Positions 27,244 to 36,504 of a stretch of 64,000 bases of DNA are shown here, piece after piece. Location of the stretch: positions 38,504 to 102,503 of the forward strand of contig CAIOKO010000176.1 of the NCBI GenBank assembly GCA_903858935.1, given 5' to 3'. The notes beneath the pieces were generated by a model. The model was not told where the DNA came from. It worked only from the letters and a program-made list of their open reading frames with translations, and did no database searches. How positions within the stretch are numbered: position 1 is the first letter of the stretch; every line of letters starts with the position of its first letter. Source of the DNA: an uncultured Schlesneria sp. Its GTDB lineage: Bacteria > Planctomycetota > Planctomycetia > Planctomycetales > Planctomycetaceae. The position numbers and the translations under genes are program-made.

Positions 27244-29142
27244 TTAACCTGGAACGCCTGAAGGGCGTTTTTGGAAGTACCACCATTCCAGCAACAGGAA
27301 AACTAAACCGGCTGCGGCGAACCAGCGCCAGAGCGGCTGGTCGGTTTTCAAGACCGATGTCGCGGCTTCGACGGAGACTTCCGGGAACATTAACTTTTCG
27401 ACTGACTTCAACCCGGTTTCGCTGGAGGAGAGCAGGCTGACACCGATCTTCAGCGGTTCGGCAGCGCCCGTGATGTCGTAAGTCCCTACGTATGGCGCAC
27501 CCATACCAGACAGAAATCCATTCTTGTCGCTTCTGACTGTTTCGGTATATCCGTTCGGCCCAGCAATGTGAACTTCGGTTTCAGGCTCGATCCGTTGTGG
27601 GGGTAACGTTCCCGTGGCGTGTGCCTTGGCATCAAGGAGGTTCGCTCGTTGAGCTGCGATCTGGGTCACGTTCTGAATCAGAATGGGAAAACCGACGCGA
27701 TAGACAAGCGACGAGCGGTCGGTACTAAAGAGGAAGTTGTAGTCTAATCGTCCTTCCTGGTCTCGTTCGAGAATCAGTGGTCCCGAACGAGACGTCGCCA
27801 GAATCTCATAACCCGCCAATTCGAAATCGCGTTCGCCAATTCCTTTGGCTAACTGTGGGTCATCGGCGATCTGCACATCGAGAAGCTGAACGTGTTGCAG
27901 TAATGGTGATGTGCGTCGCCAGTCGACGACTTCTGTCTGGCCCGAGACCAGTTCGGCAAGATTCGACAAATCGTCAGGGATGAAACCGACATTGAACCTG
28001 ACCCGGGCTTCGGGGCCGGTCGAGAGTGGACCTTCTGCGAATTTCAGATCGACCGCTTTGGGTTCGTTGTCGGTACCGGGATACAAATTGATATCTGCAA
28101 TGTTTTCGAGGGCATTTCGATACGTCTCCATTGATCGTGGGCAAAAGACGGTCAACGGGCGAGGTGCCGGCAAGTCCAGAAAGGCGACGTTGTCCGTGGC
28201 CAGCGAATCAAACCCATCCGGTTTCACTCGTAGTTCCAGCGATGTGGCGATCGAGGTTGATACCTTGAAGACTAATCGTTCGGCCTTTCCACCATCGATC
28301 GAAACGGTGTCCTGTTTGATTGACTGTCCGTTCTGCAGCAGTTCGTACTCGCACAATGTTTTGGCTGTGGGAGGGCCGCTCTTCGATCCGTCAGGCTGTT
28401 TTGTCCCTTCTATGCGGGCAAAGACATCCCAGCCGGTTCGTGATCGCCTGGCATTGAAGTCGACAATCCCGACATTTGCCCCGCCGGTTTCCAGCTTCTG
28501 AAAATTCAATTTGAAGGGGAGTTCGAACTCGATGTTGGCCGGGACGTTGCCGTCGGAAATCAACACGACCGTGTCAATCGCCTGAACTCGCGACATGGCC
28601 TGGGCCATCCGCAGGCCGTCTTCCAGTCGACTGGGAACCTGACTGATATCCAAGCGGGAAAGAGCTTCTTTGAGCAGTCGTTTATTGTCCGTAAAGTCGG
28701 TTAGTTTGCGTGCGGTGGAATTGACCGAGATCAAACAAAGCCGCTGATCGGCCAGCAGATCATCAATCAACTTGGTGACTTTTTCTTTCGCTTCGTCCAA
28801 CCGCGATTTTCCATTCGGGCCATCGAGTGCCGCCATGCTCGCCGAGTTATCAATCAGTACCGGCAGATACTGAGCCTGTTCCGAACCTGTCGATAAATAG
28901 GGCTGCATCGCTCCGAAGATCAGAGAGCACAAGAGCAGGATCTGGAGTAGTAGTAATAAATTTCGCTTGAACTTCTGAAAGGGGGAGTTCACTCTTTGAT
29001 CGCTGACAACCTGCCGCCAGAGTGCCAGTGACGGGATATCAAATCGCGGTCGCCGCAACTTGAGAAAATAGAAAATGATCAAAGGCACCAGCAGCAGAAA
29101 CCACCAGGCATTGATCAGCGCGGAAAAGCCTGGCCAGCTCAT
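27244..29142 (-). CDS. BatA-like VWA membrane protein
   Basis: A 632-residue protein. The N-terminal BatA-type helices (NAWWFLLLVPLIIFYFLKLRR, then LLLLLQILLLCSLIFGAM) anchor a von Willebrand A domain whose metal site is DNSASM (Asp98, Ser100, Ser102), extending to about residue 260. The C-terminal half is beta-rich, and a last helix (LWRWFAAAGLVFLLLEWWYF) lies near the end. It follows DUF58 with a 58-base gap; MoxR-DUF58-BatA units assemble or activate envelope protein complexes in other bacteria. The target here is unknown. Confidence 0.88.
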   Translation of the reverse strand: MSWPGFSALINAWWFLLLVPLIIFYFLKLRRPRFDIPSLALWRQVVSDQRVNSPFQKFKRNLLLLLQILLLCSLIFGAMQPYLSTGSEQAQYLPVLIDNSASMAALDGPNGKSRLDEAKEKVTKLIDDLLADQRLCLISVNSTARKLTDFTDNKRLLKEALSRLDISQVPSRLEDGLRMAQAMSRVQAIDTVVLISDGNVPANIEFELPFKLNFQKLETGGANVGIVDFNARRSRTGWDVFARIEGTKQPDGSKSGPPTAKTLCEYELLQNGQSIKQDTVSIDGGKAERLVFKVSTSIATSLELRVKPDGFDSLATDNVAFLDLPAPRPLTVFCPRSMETYRNALENIADINLYPGTDNEPKAVDLKFAEGPLSTGPEARVRFNVGFIPDDLSNLAELVSGQTEVVDWRRTSPLLQHVQLLDVQIADDPQLAKGIGERDFELAGYEILATSRSGPLILERDQEGRLDYNFLFSTDRSSLVYRVGFPILIQNVTQIAAQRANLLDAKAHATGTLPPQRIEPETEVHIAGPNGYTETVRSDKNGFLSGMGAPYVGTYDITGAAEPLKIGVSLLSSSETGLKSVEKLMFPEVSVEAATSVLKTDQPLWRWFAAAGLVFLLLEWWYFQKRPSGVPG

Positions 29143-29200
29143 CGAGTTTCACCTCTCTGAATGCTGAAATGTTTCGGTGGTCGACAAAACTCTTGTAGCA

Positions 29201-30097
29201 TCACTGGACCCAGCCTTTCCGCTTCAAGACGTCAAAGACCATCGTTTCCAGTGGTAAGCCTGAGTCCATGCAGATGAACCGGCCGCTTCGTTGTCGACAT
29301 AATGCGGCCAGATGATCCTGCAAGCCGGCCAGATGGTCGTGATAGAAGCCAATGAGATCCCCGACGGACGAAACATCCAGTGTCATTCCAGTCTCCGAAT
29401 CGACAAACCGCAGATCGCCGGTCAGTTCAGGGTTCAGTTCCAGGGCACACAGAAGCTGCACGCCGAAGACTTCCAGCCCGGCACTGAAGAGTTGATTCAT
29501 CGGACGTTCCATCGCGCCGAAGGTGAGGAAGTCTGAGAGGACCACACAGACGCCTCGGCCACGGTGCTGTTTCAGTACCGCTTCCACCGCTTCGTCGATC
29601 GGAAAATCGCCGCCGGGAGGGAGACTTTCCAGGAAGGAAAAGATCCGTTTCATACTCATCCGACCGGTGCAGGGGGGCAGGATTTGTGGAGTCTGACCTG
29701 CGTGCTGACAGGCGAAGACGCTGACCTTTTCGAGATTCATTAAACCCATAACGGCAAAGCAGGCGGCTAGTTGTTTTGCCTTTTCGAATTTTTCGCCGAA
29801 GCGCATTGACGCCGATGCATCGACGAGGATCACCACGTGCATCTCTTCTTCATGGCGATACTGCTTCACGTAGGGACGGTTAAGACGTGAGAAGATGTTC
29901 CAGTCGACGTACCGCATGTCGTCGCCGGCCGAGTAATCGCGGTAGTCGTTGAACTCGGTACTCGTCCCACCCTTGCCGGCAAGGTGCTCACCCCGGCTGC
30001 GGTTTGTCATCCGCCGCATCGGTAACAGCCGCATCCGCTCGACTCGTCCCAGGGTCGAATTTTCGAGAAGTGACGTAAACTGTTTTGTTGATTCCAT
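29201..30097 (-). CDS. DUF58 protein
   Basis: A 298-residue protein. The central DUF58 motif GTSTEFNDYRDYSAGDDMRY and VDWNIFSRLNRPYVKQY is complete. A VWA-like core follows with VDASASMRFG as metal site. DUF58 proteins are the partners of MoxR ATPases and are encoded just after them, as here. It is cytoplasmic or peripheral; no signal peptide is seen. A 200-base gap separates it from moxR. Confidence 0.9.
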   Translation of the reverse strand: MESTKQFTSLLENSTLGRVERMRLLPMRRMTNRSRGEHLAGKGGTSTEFNDYRDYSAGDDMRYVDWNIFSRLNRPYVKQYRHEEEMHVVILVDASASMRFGEKFEKAKQLAACFAVMGLMNLEKVSVFACQHAGQTPQILPPCTGRMSMKRIFSFLESLPPGGDFPIDEAVEAVLKQHRGRGVCVVLSDFLTFGAMERPMNQLFSAGLEVFGVQLLCALELNPELTGDLRFVDSETGMTLDVSSVGDLIGFYHDHLAGLQDHLAALCRQRSGRFICMDSGLPLETMVFDVLKRKGWVQ

Positions 30098-30299
30098 GGA
30101 TTATCGACCAATCTCGAAAGTTCCGTTTACTGTGACTGAGTAAATGAAGGTCACGTCATCTGTCACTGCTAAGCGTCTTGTGCCACTGGTTGACTTTCTC
30201 CATTCGAGACAGTCCTCTTACTTAGTAATGAAAAAAGCAAAGGCGCTGCTTCTCCGAAGACTCATAAGTAGTGGCACGGCAGAACAATTGTGAACTTCG

Positions 30300-31313
30300 T
30301 CACATCGTTTCGGACAAAGATTTCACGCATTCCAGGACAATTTCGTTCACATCGAGGTTTTCGGCCTGGCCGTCGTAGTTCAGCAGCATTCGGTGGCCGA
30401 GGACTTCACAGGCGAAATGGCGAATGTCTTCGAAGGCGACGTGGACTCGGCCTTCCGCAAGTGCTCGTACTCGGGCTGCGCGGATCAAAGCCTGAGCCGC
30501 GCGAGGGCTGGCTCCCCATTTGATGTATTGTTTGACTCGTGGTGTGGCGAAGTCACTGATCGGGTGTGTCGCCAGCACCAGACGAACGGCGTAGTCTCGT
30601 AACGCGTCGGTAACGACGACTTTCTCGAGAATCTTTCGCAGCGACATGATCCGGTCGGAATCAAGCAGTTTGGGAATGTCGATCGGTGTTTTGAGGATCG
30701 TGCGGCTGACAACCTCGTTGAGTTCATCCCGGTTCAGAAATGGAACGACGACCTTGAACATGAAGCGGTCGAGTTGTGCTTCAGGGAGTGGATAGGTCCC
30801 TTCCTGTTCGATCGGGTTCTGGGTTGCCAGGACGAAGAACGGTTCTTTCAACTGAAAGATGTTTCCACCAGTGGTGACCGAGTGTTCCTGCATTGTTTCC
30901 AGCAAGGCCGACTGGGTCTTTGGTGAGGCCCGGTTGATTTCATCTGCCAGCAGCAACTGGGTGAAGATCGGCCCCTTACGGAATTCAAACCGGTACTGGC
31001 CATTCTCGTCGCTCGCCATCACGTTTGTTCCGACGATGTCTGCAGGCATCAGGTCGGGCGTGAACTGAATTCGACGAAACTCCAGGTCGAGGACCCGTGA
31101 CAGGGCTTTCACCAGTTCCGTCTTACCGAGACCGGGGACACCTTCCAGCAGTACGTTACCACCGCACATGATCGCAGTAAGAGCCGCTTCGACAGTACGT
31201 TGCTGACCCACGATTACTTTACCGATGGCGGCGCGAGCTTCGGCGAATTGATTCTTGAAATGCTCCGCTTCCTTTTCCAGGGAAACCAGGTCGATAACTT
31301 CTGCTGCACTCAT
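30300..31313 (-). CDS. MoxR-family AAA+ ATPase
   Basis: A 337-residue AAA+ chaperone. Walker A is GVPGLGKT (58-65), Walker B region is LLLADEINRASPKTQSALLE, and sensor ATQNPIEQEGTYPLPEAQLDRF is typical of the MoxR family. It works with the DUF58 and VWA proteins encoded around it. 113 bases separate it from the upstream VWA/GATase gene. Confidence 0.94.
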   Translation of the reverse strand: MSAAEVIDLVSLEKEAEHFKNQFAEARAAIGKVIVGQQRTVEAALTAIMCGGNVLLEGVPGLGKTELVKALSRVLDLEFRRIQFTPDLMPADIVGTNVMASDENGQYRFEFRKGPIFTQLLLADEINRASPKTQSALLETMQEHSVTTGGNIFQLKEPFFVLATQNPIEQEGTYPLPEAQLDRFMFKVVVPFLNRDELNEVVSRTILKTPIDIPKLLDSDRIMSLRKILEKVVVTDALRDYAVRLVLATHPISDFATPRVKQYIKWGASPRAAQALIRAARVRALAEGRVHVAFEDIRHFACEVLGHRMLLNYDGQAENLDVNEIVLECVKSLSETM

Positions 31314-31426
31314 ATTGGGTCTTTCACATAGTTAAGGATGAAGGCGGAAGGATGACGGATGAATCAGTGATAAACAGGAATGAAGCGAAGTCACACGTTT
31401 AATTGATTCACCTTTTGTCATTTGAT

Positions 31427-34400
31427 TTACTTGTCTTCGTCTCGTTTTCGTTTCAGCGCCAGCAATCGCTCGGTCGTGGATGTCGCAGAACTTGGCGATG
31501 GTGGTGGCGGTTCGGCGGGTTGTTGTCGGACCACCGTTGGTGACGTTGTGGATTTTGATGCCGATCGGACCGGCATTGTACCTGGCGATTGAGAAGAAAG
31601 CGGACGATCTTCGCGGCGAGATTTGATTGCAGCACTCGCTGTCTGCTTGGCTTGCAGCAAAGCACCCATAGTCGCGGTTGCTGCTGTACGCGGACCAAAA
31701 CCCAAAGCAGATTTGATCGAAGCGAAGTCGATTTGAATACGTCGCAATGCCACGTCGAGTGGCACCAGAATCGCTAGTGCGATCAGGAGCCAATCGAAGA
31801 TCGGTTTTGAACTTCGTTTCGGTGCGCGACCATGCCGGTAGATATCGTCTTTCTCGGGATCACCGGATAAGACTCGACCACTTGTCCGGTCGGCAACGTC
31901 CTGAAGTGTCTGGCGGTTTGAACGGAACCGTAAATATTCGGGCGAATAAGGGACGATAAACCCGCCGAACGCCAGGTCTTTTCGTTCACCGCCGATGCCT
32001 TGGGCAATGGCGTGATACCGACCGTGTCCCCAGAGAGGGACGGTTGCCTGGTATCGACGAGGGGCCACTTGTTTCAATTGCACGTTTTCCGATTTCTGGT
32101 TCGGGCCAGCGAGTTTCGCGCTCAGTTCCAGAAAGCCTTCTTCCGGATGGAAATCTTCCACGACGATCACGGCATCACCTCCCGAAGTGTGAGTCGACAT
32201 GCGCAGATGACCATCTTTTTTGACGCGACTGATATCGGTCAGCAGTTGTTTCACGAAAGGTTGAAAGCGATCCCATTTCTGCCAGTGCTCTCCCCAATTC
32301 GTACTGAAGTCAGACGTAAACGCAGCCGTTTTGCCGAGCCCGTGTTGCCAGACTGACAGGACAGGATCTTGCGAGTCGGCATCTTCCGCATCCGGCGGTG
32401 CGGTCAGGATGGTCATCGCCGGGTGTCCCTTCGCCGTCGTGATGACGTAGCCCTTGAGTTCGGGCATCCCTTCGATCCCCTTCAGGATGGGCGAAGGAAA
32501 GGCGACCTCGGGTGTAAACACCTTGTTCTGAAGCATGCTGCGTTTGAGTGTTTTGGATTCCTTAATAAAGATTGCCGGAAGCTGATTCGGATCGTCAGGA
32601 TAGTAGTACCGTCCTCCGGTCGTTTCCGCGACGAGCTGCATTTTCGAGATTTCCATCCCCCCATGCGGGAAAATGGCCACCATCGACACACTGATTTTGG
32701 CATCAATGAATTGGGCAATCAGCGCCGGGGTTGGTGGCTGTGGGTCACCGTCCGAGAGAATGATCATGTGCCGCGTTGCCGCATCACTTTTCATCAGCCC
32801 CTTCAAACCCAATTGCATCGTATTCTGGAAGCTGGGCATATCACCGATGCTTGCTCCGTTGATGATCGGTACAAGCTGCTCGTAATTACCGGCCGGTGTC
32901 AGTTCGAACAGCCATTTTTCGCCTACTTCGGTGTAGGCCAGCACGCCCACTTCATCCTGGGCACCCAGCACCTTGATCGCCTGTTTCGTAATCCGCTTGC
33001 CCCAGGTATTTCCTTCCGGGAATTCGCACGAGTGCAGAATGATGGCGAGTGCACCTTTCGGCAGCACCTTTTTCTGGGAAACATCCATCGAGACCGGGAG
33101 AATGTCTTCGATCACGGTTCGGTGATAACCGCCCGGGCCAAAACTGTTTGATCCCCCGACCATCAGGAACCCGGCACCTAAGTTGTAGACGGCGTCGCGA
33201 ACCGCCTGTAGTTGCTGAACATCGAATTCATCGTGCGGAACATTGGCGAAGATGATGCAGTCGTAGGGCATCAGTGACGTCGCGTCGCGGGGCATGTCTG
33301 ACCCGTCGATTCGCTCGACCGCTCGTTCACCGTCACGTATGGCCCGCTCGAGCCGTTCCCAGTCGCGTTTGTCACCCGATCCATCGGTGACGAGCAGAAC
33401 CTTTCCTTCTCCTTCGACGAAGATGTAATTCAGGACGGTGTTGTTCTGAGCCAGGCTGTCCTGTGCCTTGGGGACTTCGATACTGGCGGTGTACTCATAA
33501 TAGCCTGCCGTTCGCAGCGTGATCGGAACGGTATATCGATTCGTGCCAGCCTTATATTCGACATCTTGTTCGGCGATCACGTTGCCGTTTTCGCGCAGGA
33601 CGAGTTTTCCTTTGCCGTCATTCAGAGATTTGACAAGCATGCCTGCTTCGTACGATTCGCCCAGTTTGACCGCCTGGGGCAGATCAAGGCGCTCCAGCCA
33701 GACTTCGTTACTATACGAGTAATCGATGGGAAGTACGTCAACAACGACACCGCGACCCTTCAGGTCGTCCAGGATGCGTGACAGGTTTCCTTCGGTCTGA
33801 ACACCGTCGCTGATTAAGACGACTTTACCCTGATTGTCCTCGGGCAAAAGAGCACCGGCGTACGACAACGTTTGTTCGATGTTCGTCGCCCCGCGATCGA
33901 CTTGCGAGTTGAACGCTTCAAACGGGAAACTCATGCTGGGCGAAAGCTCACATGCGGGAGTTTTTCCAAAGATAATCAATCCTGCCTGATCTGATTTTCC
34001 TTTCGGCCTTTGGTTCTGCACCGTTTGAACGATGTATTTCAGCGCATCATCAGGGCTGTAGATTGAATCGCTGACATCCAGGGCAAATACGACCGACATG
34101 ACATCGCGTGATCGAACCGAACGGGGTTCGGCCAATACCATCACCAGTAGCCCTAAAAGGCATAGCCGCATCAAAAGCGAAAGAGTCCCACGTCCCTTGG
34201 GTAGACCTGCGTAACCAGCGACATACATCCACCAGACCCACGGGGCAAGCAGAATCAATCCGAGCATATAGGGTCGGGCGAACATCAGGTAATGGCCAAG
34301 TTCCAGCCAGGTGCAGATCCCACAAAACAGGACCATGAACAGGGCCAGCGGCCAGGTGTCCTGCCAGCGGAAGGGGCGTCGAGGTCGCGGAAAAAAGCTC

Positions 34401-34429
34401 GCGATGAAGCGAATCAGTTGTTTGATCAT
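31427..34429 (-). CDS. Large VWA and GATase1-like membrane protein
   Basis: A 1000-residue protein. Three N-terminal helices lie at about residues 28-105. A first VWA domain has the metal site ALDVSDSIYS, then a linker and a glutamine-amidotransferase-like region (AGFLMVGGSNSFGPGGYHRT). A second VWA-like region carries SDGDPQPPTPALIA, then beta-rich sequence, a C-terminal helix (PIFDWLLIALAILVPLDVAL) and a Pro/Ser/basic tail. The start at 34429 is one base after the stop of the ABC-NHL gene, so the two are coupled; an open frame reaches upstream to 34489. It resembles BatA/BatB-like proteins of the MoxR system. Confidence 0.85.
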   Translation of the reverse strand: MIKQLIRFIASFFPRPRRPFRWQDTWPLALFMVLFCGICTWLELGHYLMFARPYMLGLILLAPWVWWMYVAGYAGLPKGRGTLSLLMRLCLLGLLVMVLAEPRSVRSRDVMSVVFALDVSDSIYSPDDALKYIVQTVQNQRPKGKSDQAGLIIFGKTPACELSPSMSFPFEAFNSQVDRGATNIEQTLSYAGALLPEDNQGKVVLISDGVQTEGNLSRILDDLKGRGVVVDVLPIDYSYSNEVWLERLDLPQAVKLGESYEAGMLVKSLNDGKGKLVLRENGNVIAEQDVEYKAGTNRYTVPITLRTAGYYEYTASIEVPKAQDSLAQNNTVLNYIFVEGEGKVLLVTDGSGDKRDWERLERAIRDGERAVERIDGSDMPRDATSLMPYDCIIFANVPHDEFDVQQLQAVRDAVYNLGAGFLMVGGSNSFGPGGYHRTVIEDILPVSMDVSQKKVLPKGALAIILHSCEFPEGNTWGKRITKQAIKVLGAQDEVGVLAYTEVGEKWLFELTPAGNYEQLVPIINGASIGDMPSFQNTMQLGLKGLMKSDAATRHMIILSDGDPQPPTPALIAQFIDAKISVSMVAIFPHGGMEISKMQLVAETTGGRYYYPDDPNQLPAIFIKESKTLKRSMLQNKVFTPEVAFPSPILKGIEGMPELKGYVITTAKGHPAMTILTAPPDAEDADSQDPVLSVWQHGLGKTAAFTSDFSTNWGEHWQKWDRFQPFVKQLLTDISRVKKDGHLRMSTHTSGGDAVIVVEDFHPEEGFLELSAKLAGPNQKSENVQLKQVAPRRYQATVPLWGHGRYHAIAQGIGGERKDLAFGGFIVPYSPEYLRFRSNRQTLQDVADRTSGRVLSGDPEKDDIYRHGRAPKRSSKPIFDWLLIALAILVPLDVALRRIQIDFASIKSALGFGPRTAATATMGALLQAKQTASAAIKSRREDRPLSSQSPGTMPVRSASKSTTSPTVVRQQPAEPPPPSPSSATSTTERLLALKRKRDEDK

Positions 34430-34430
34430 C

Positions 34431-36332
34431 TCAAAGCTCCAGCTCCACGATCCGTCTGTTTCCTGTATCGCACACGTATAACCGCCCACGTCGATCGATG
34501 GTCAGCCCCCAGGGAGTCGAAAACTGTGCCGCTGTCTGGCCAGGCCCGGAAGAACCGTAGCGGCCCAGCAATCGGCCTGACCGACTGAACTTGGAAACCC
34601 GTCCCGCACCGTATTCGATCGCGAACAAATCCCCATTCTGGTCGACTGTGAGGTCGTATGGGTAGTGAACTTCAGCTATTCTGTCTGACTCTCCCAGAAT
34701 TGCAACCAGTTTTCCTTCGTCGGTAAATACCTGAATGCGATTATTGAAGGCATCGACGACATAAAGTTTGTGGTCGTACCAGACAATTCCACTCGGTCGC
34801 TGGAATTTGCCTGGTTCGATTCCGGGGCCACCGAACTGTAAAAGGAATGTTCCGTCAGGTCGAAATTTCTGCACGCGATCGTTCTGACCGTACTCACAAA
34901 TATAAAGGTTTTCCTCAGGGTCCTGAGCGATTTTGACGGGGTAAACGAAGTCACCGGGTTCGCTCCCTCGTTGACCAAAGGTCCCCGTGAAGCTTCCATC
35001 GTGATCAAAGAAGACGATGCGATGGTAATGCGTATCGGCGACAGCGATACGCCCATCTTTCAGCACCAGAATTCCTTCGGCCTTGCCGATCGCATATTCG
35101 GGCATCCACCATTGCTTCTGTAAGTCGCCGTCCTGGTCATAGACAAGTACTCGGCCCGCGTTATCGAGTACGAGATACTCGCTGGAAGGTGAGACCGTTA
35201 TGCCGCGCGGAGCGGGAACACGAGCGCCGTCCGGCGGCATCGACCAGTTTGATTCGTGCTTGACCGGCAGTACCGGTGCCGTGTCTCCAAAACATCCTGA
35301 CAGGGTGATCACGATCATCAACAGCTGAATCACCCTGAGAATGACCCTGTCACCCCTCTTAAGGCGAGTTGTACCCTTTGGGCGGCATATAAAGTTTTGT
35401 GTCGCCCCCGACCGTTCGTCATACACGGCAATTTCCGCTGATGATCCAGCGAATCGTGAATCTTCGATACGCAATGGACTTTCCGCATAGGTATGAACCT
35501 CAAGACATTCCGGTCGAATACAGGGTGAGTTTGCTGCCTCAAATCGATCGTGGCTGGCTTCGGCAAGCGGATGGTTGAGCCATTGCCTGGCGTCATCTGA
35601 CGCAAGCCAATTGCAGGGGCCAAGCAATTCAGCCAGTTCACGAGACGGTGGGTTTTCATAAAGAGTGGTCACGTCACCCGAGTAGACCACACGACCATCT
35701 TTCAAACAGACGACGTTCGTCGCCTCACGGATAACGACTTCGGGTGAATGAGTTGCCAGGACAATCGATGTTCCGTGTGTTTGACAGAGTTCGCGGACCG
35801 CTTGCCAGTATTTGCCAGACCGCGAGGAGTCGACATGTGAGAGCGGTTCATCCATCACGAGAACATTCGCTTGTGAAGCGAGTGAGCGAGCCACGTTCAG
35901 TCGTGATTTCTCACCGAGCGACAGAGATCCTGGTTTTGCGTTGGCCAGTTCAAGCAGATCAAACTTCGCAAGCAATTCTTGTACGTCGCGGGACTTTTCA
36001 GACTCGTGTTGCGGTGTAACGGTGGTGAGATGTTCTCGAACAGTCAGGTGCGGCCAAAGGCCATGCTGAGGTGGTACCCAGAAAAGTGGTAACCGATCCT
36101 TCGATACGTTTGCGTGAAAGTGTACCTTGCCGGCCGTCGGCCGTTCGATCCCGACAAGCAGATTGAGAAGTGATGTTTTCCCAACGCCGGACTGCCCAAG
36201 TACCGCCGTCACTCCTTCAGGGATCTCGAGTGATACACCGTCCAATCGCGGCAAACCACGTCCCGAAAGCGACACAGCGTCGAGAGTCCACAACACGTTG
36301 AATCCTGATTTGTTCTGCTGGAAAAGTTGCAC
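34431..36332 (-). CDS. ABC transporter ATPase joined in frame to an NHL-repeat domain
   Basis: A 633-residue open frame with two unlike halves. Residues 20-335 are an ABC ATPase: Walker A GQSGVGKTS, signature SLGEKSR in place of LSGGQ, Walker B VLVMDEP, switch ATHS, then a TOBE-like end (KRGDRVILRV). Residues 333-347 (VIQLLMIVITLSGC) look like a lipoprotein signal with lipobox Cys347. The rest is a six-bladed NHL propeller (for example GILVLKDGRIAVADTHYHRI). Either a true fusion with an internal membrane helix, or an NHL lipoprotein started internally (for example the GTG before IQLLMIV). It pairs with the upstream permease and binding protein. Confidence 0.82.
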   Translation of the reverse strand: MQLFQQNKSGFNVLWTLDAVSLSGRGLPRLDGVSLEIPEGVTAVLGQSGVGKTSLLNLLVGIERPTAGKVHFHANVSKDRLPLFWVPPQHGLWPHLTVREHLTTVTPQHESEKSRDVQELLAKFDLLELANAKPGSLSLGEKSRLNVARSLASQANVLVMDEPLSHVDSSRSGKYWQAVRELCQTHGTSIVLATHSPEVVIREATNVVCLKDGRVVYSGDVTTLYENPPSRELAELLGPCNWLASDDARQWLNHPLAEASHDRFEAANSPCIRPECLEVHTYAESPLRIEDSRFAGSSAEIAVYDERSGATQNFICRPKGTTRLKRGDRVILRVIQLLMIVITLSGCFGDTAPVLPVKHESNWSMPPDGARVPAPRGITVSPSSEYLVLDNAGRVLVYDQDGDLQKQWWMPEYAIGKAEGILVLKDGRIAVADTHYHRIVFFDHDGSFTGTFGQRGSEPGDFVYPVKIAQDPEENLYICEYGQNDRVQKFRPDGTFLLQFGGPGIEPGKFQRPSGIVWYDHKLYVVDAFNNRIQVFTDEGKLVAILGESDRIAEVHYPYDLTVDQNGDLFAIEYGAGRVSKFSRSGRLLGRYGSSGPGQTAAQFSTPWGLTIDRRGRLYVCDTGNRRIVELEL

Positions 36333-36451
36333 GACAAAAATATAGACGGAATGACATAATTGTAGTCCGACTCGATCCGCAAGTCCATGCGCCCGCGTGA
36401 AGAACGACGCAAAAAAAATCGATGCGTCGAAAAATATTGTAGTGAAAGAAA

Positions 36452-36485
36452 GGGACTTATAGGACCAATAGGACGTATGGGACCT
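36452..36485. repeat. GGACC/GGTCCCATA-type repeat
   Basis: The intergenic stretch contains GGACTTATAGGACC, AATAGGACGTATGGGACC in series. Its reverse complement shares AGGTCCCATA and GTCCTA modules with the element at 1720-1746. It lies in the 172-base gap between permease and ATPase genes. Confidence 0.5.
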
Positions 36486-36504
36486 AATGTTTCGATTTGG
36501 CAGG

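Noticed and set aside
34431..36332. Frameshift or assembly join between ABC and NHL parts
   Set aside because: The frame is continuous without a stop and the junction shows a sensible TOBE-like end plus lipobox; no sign of a frame change.
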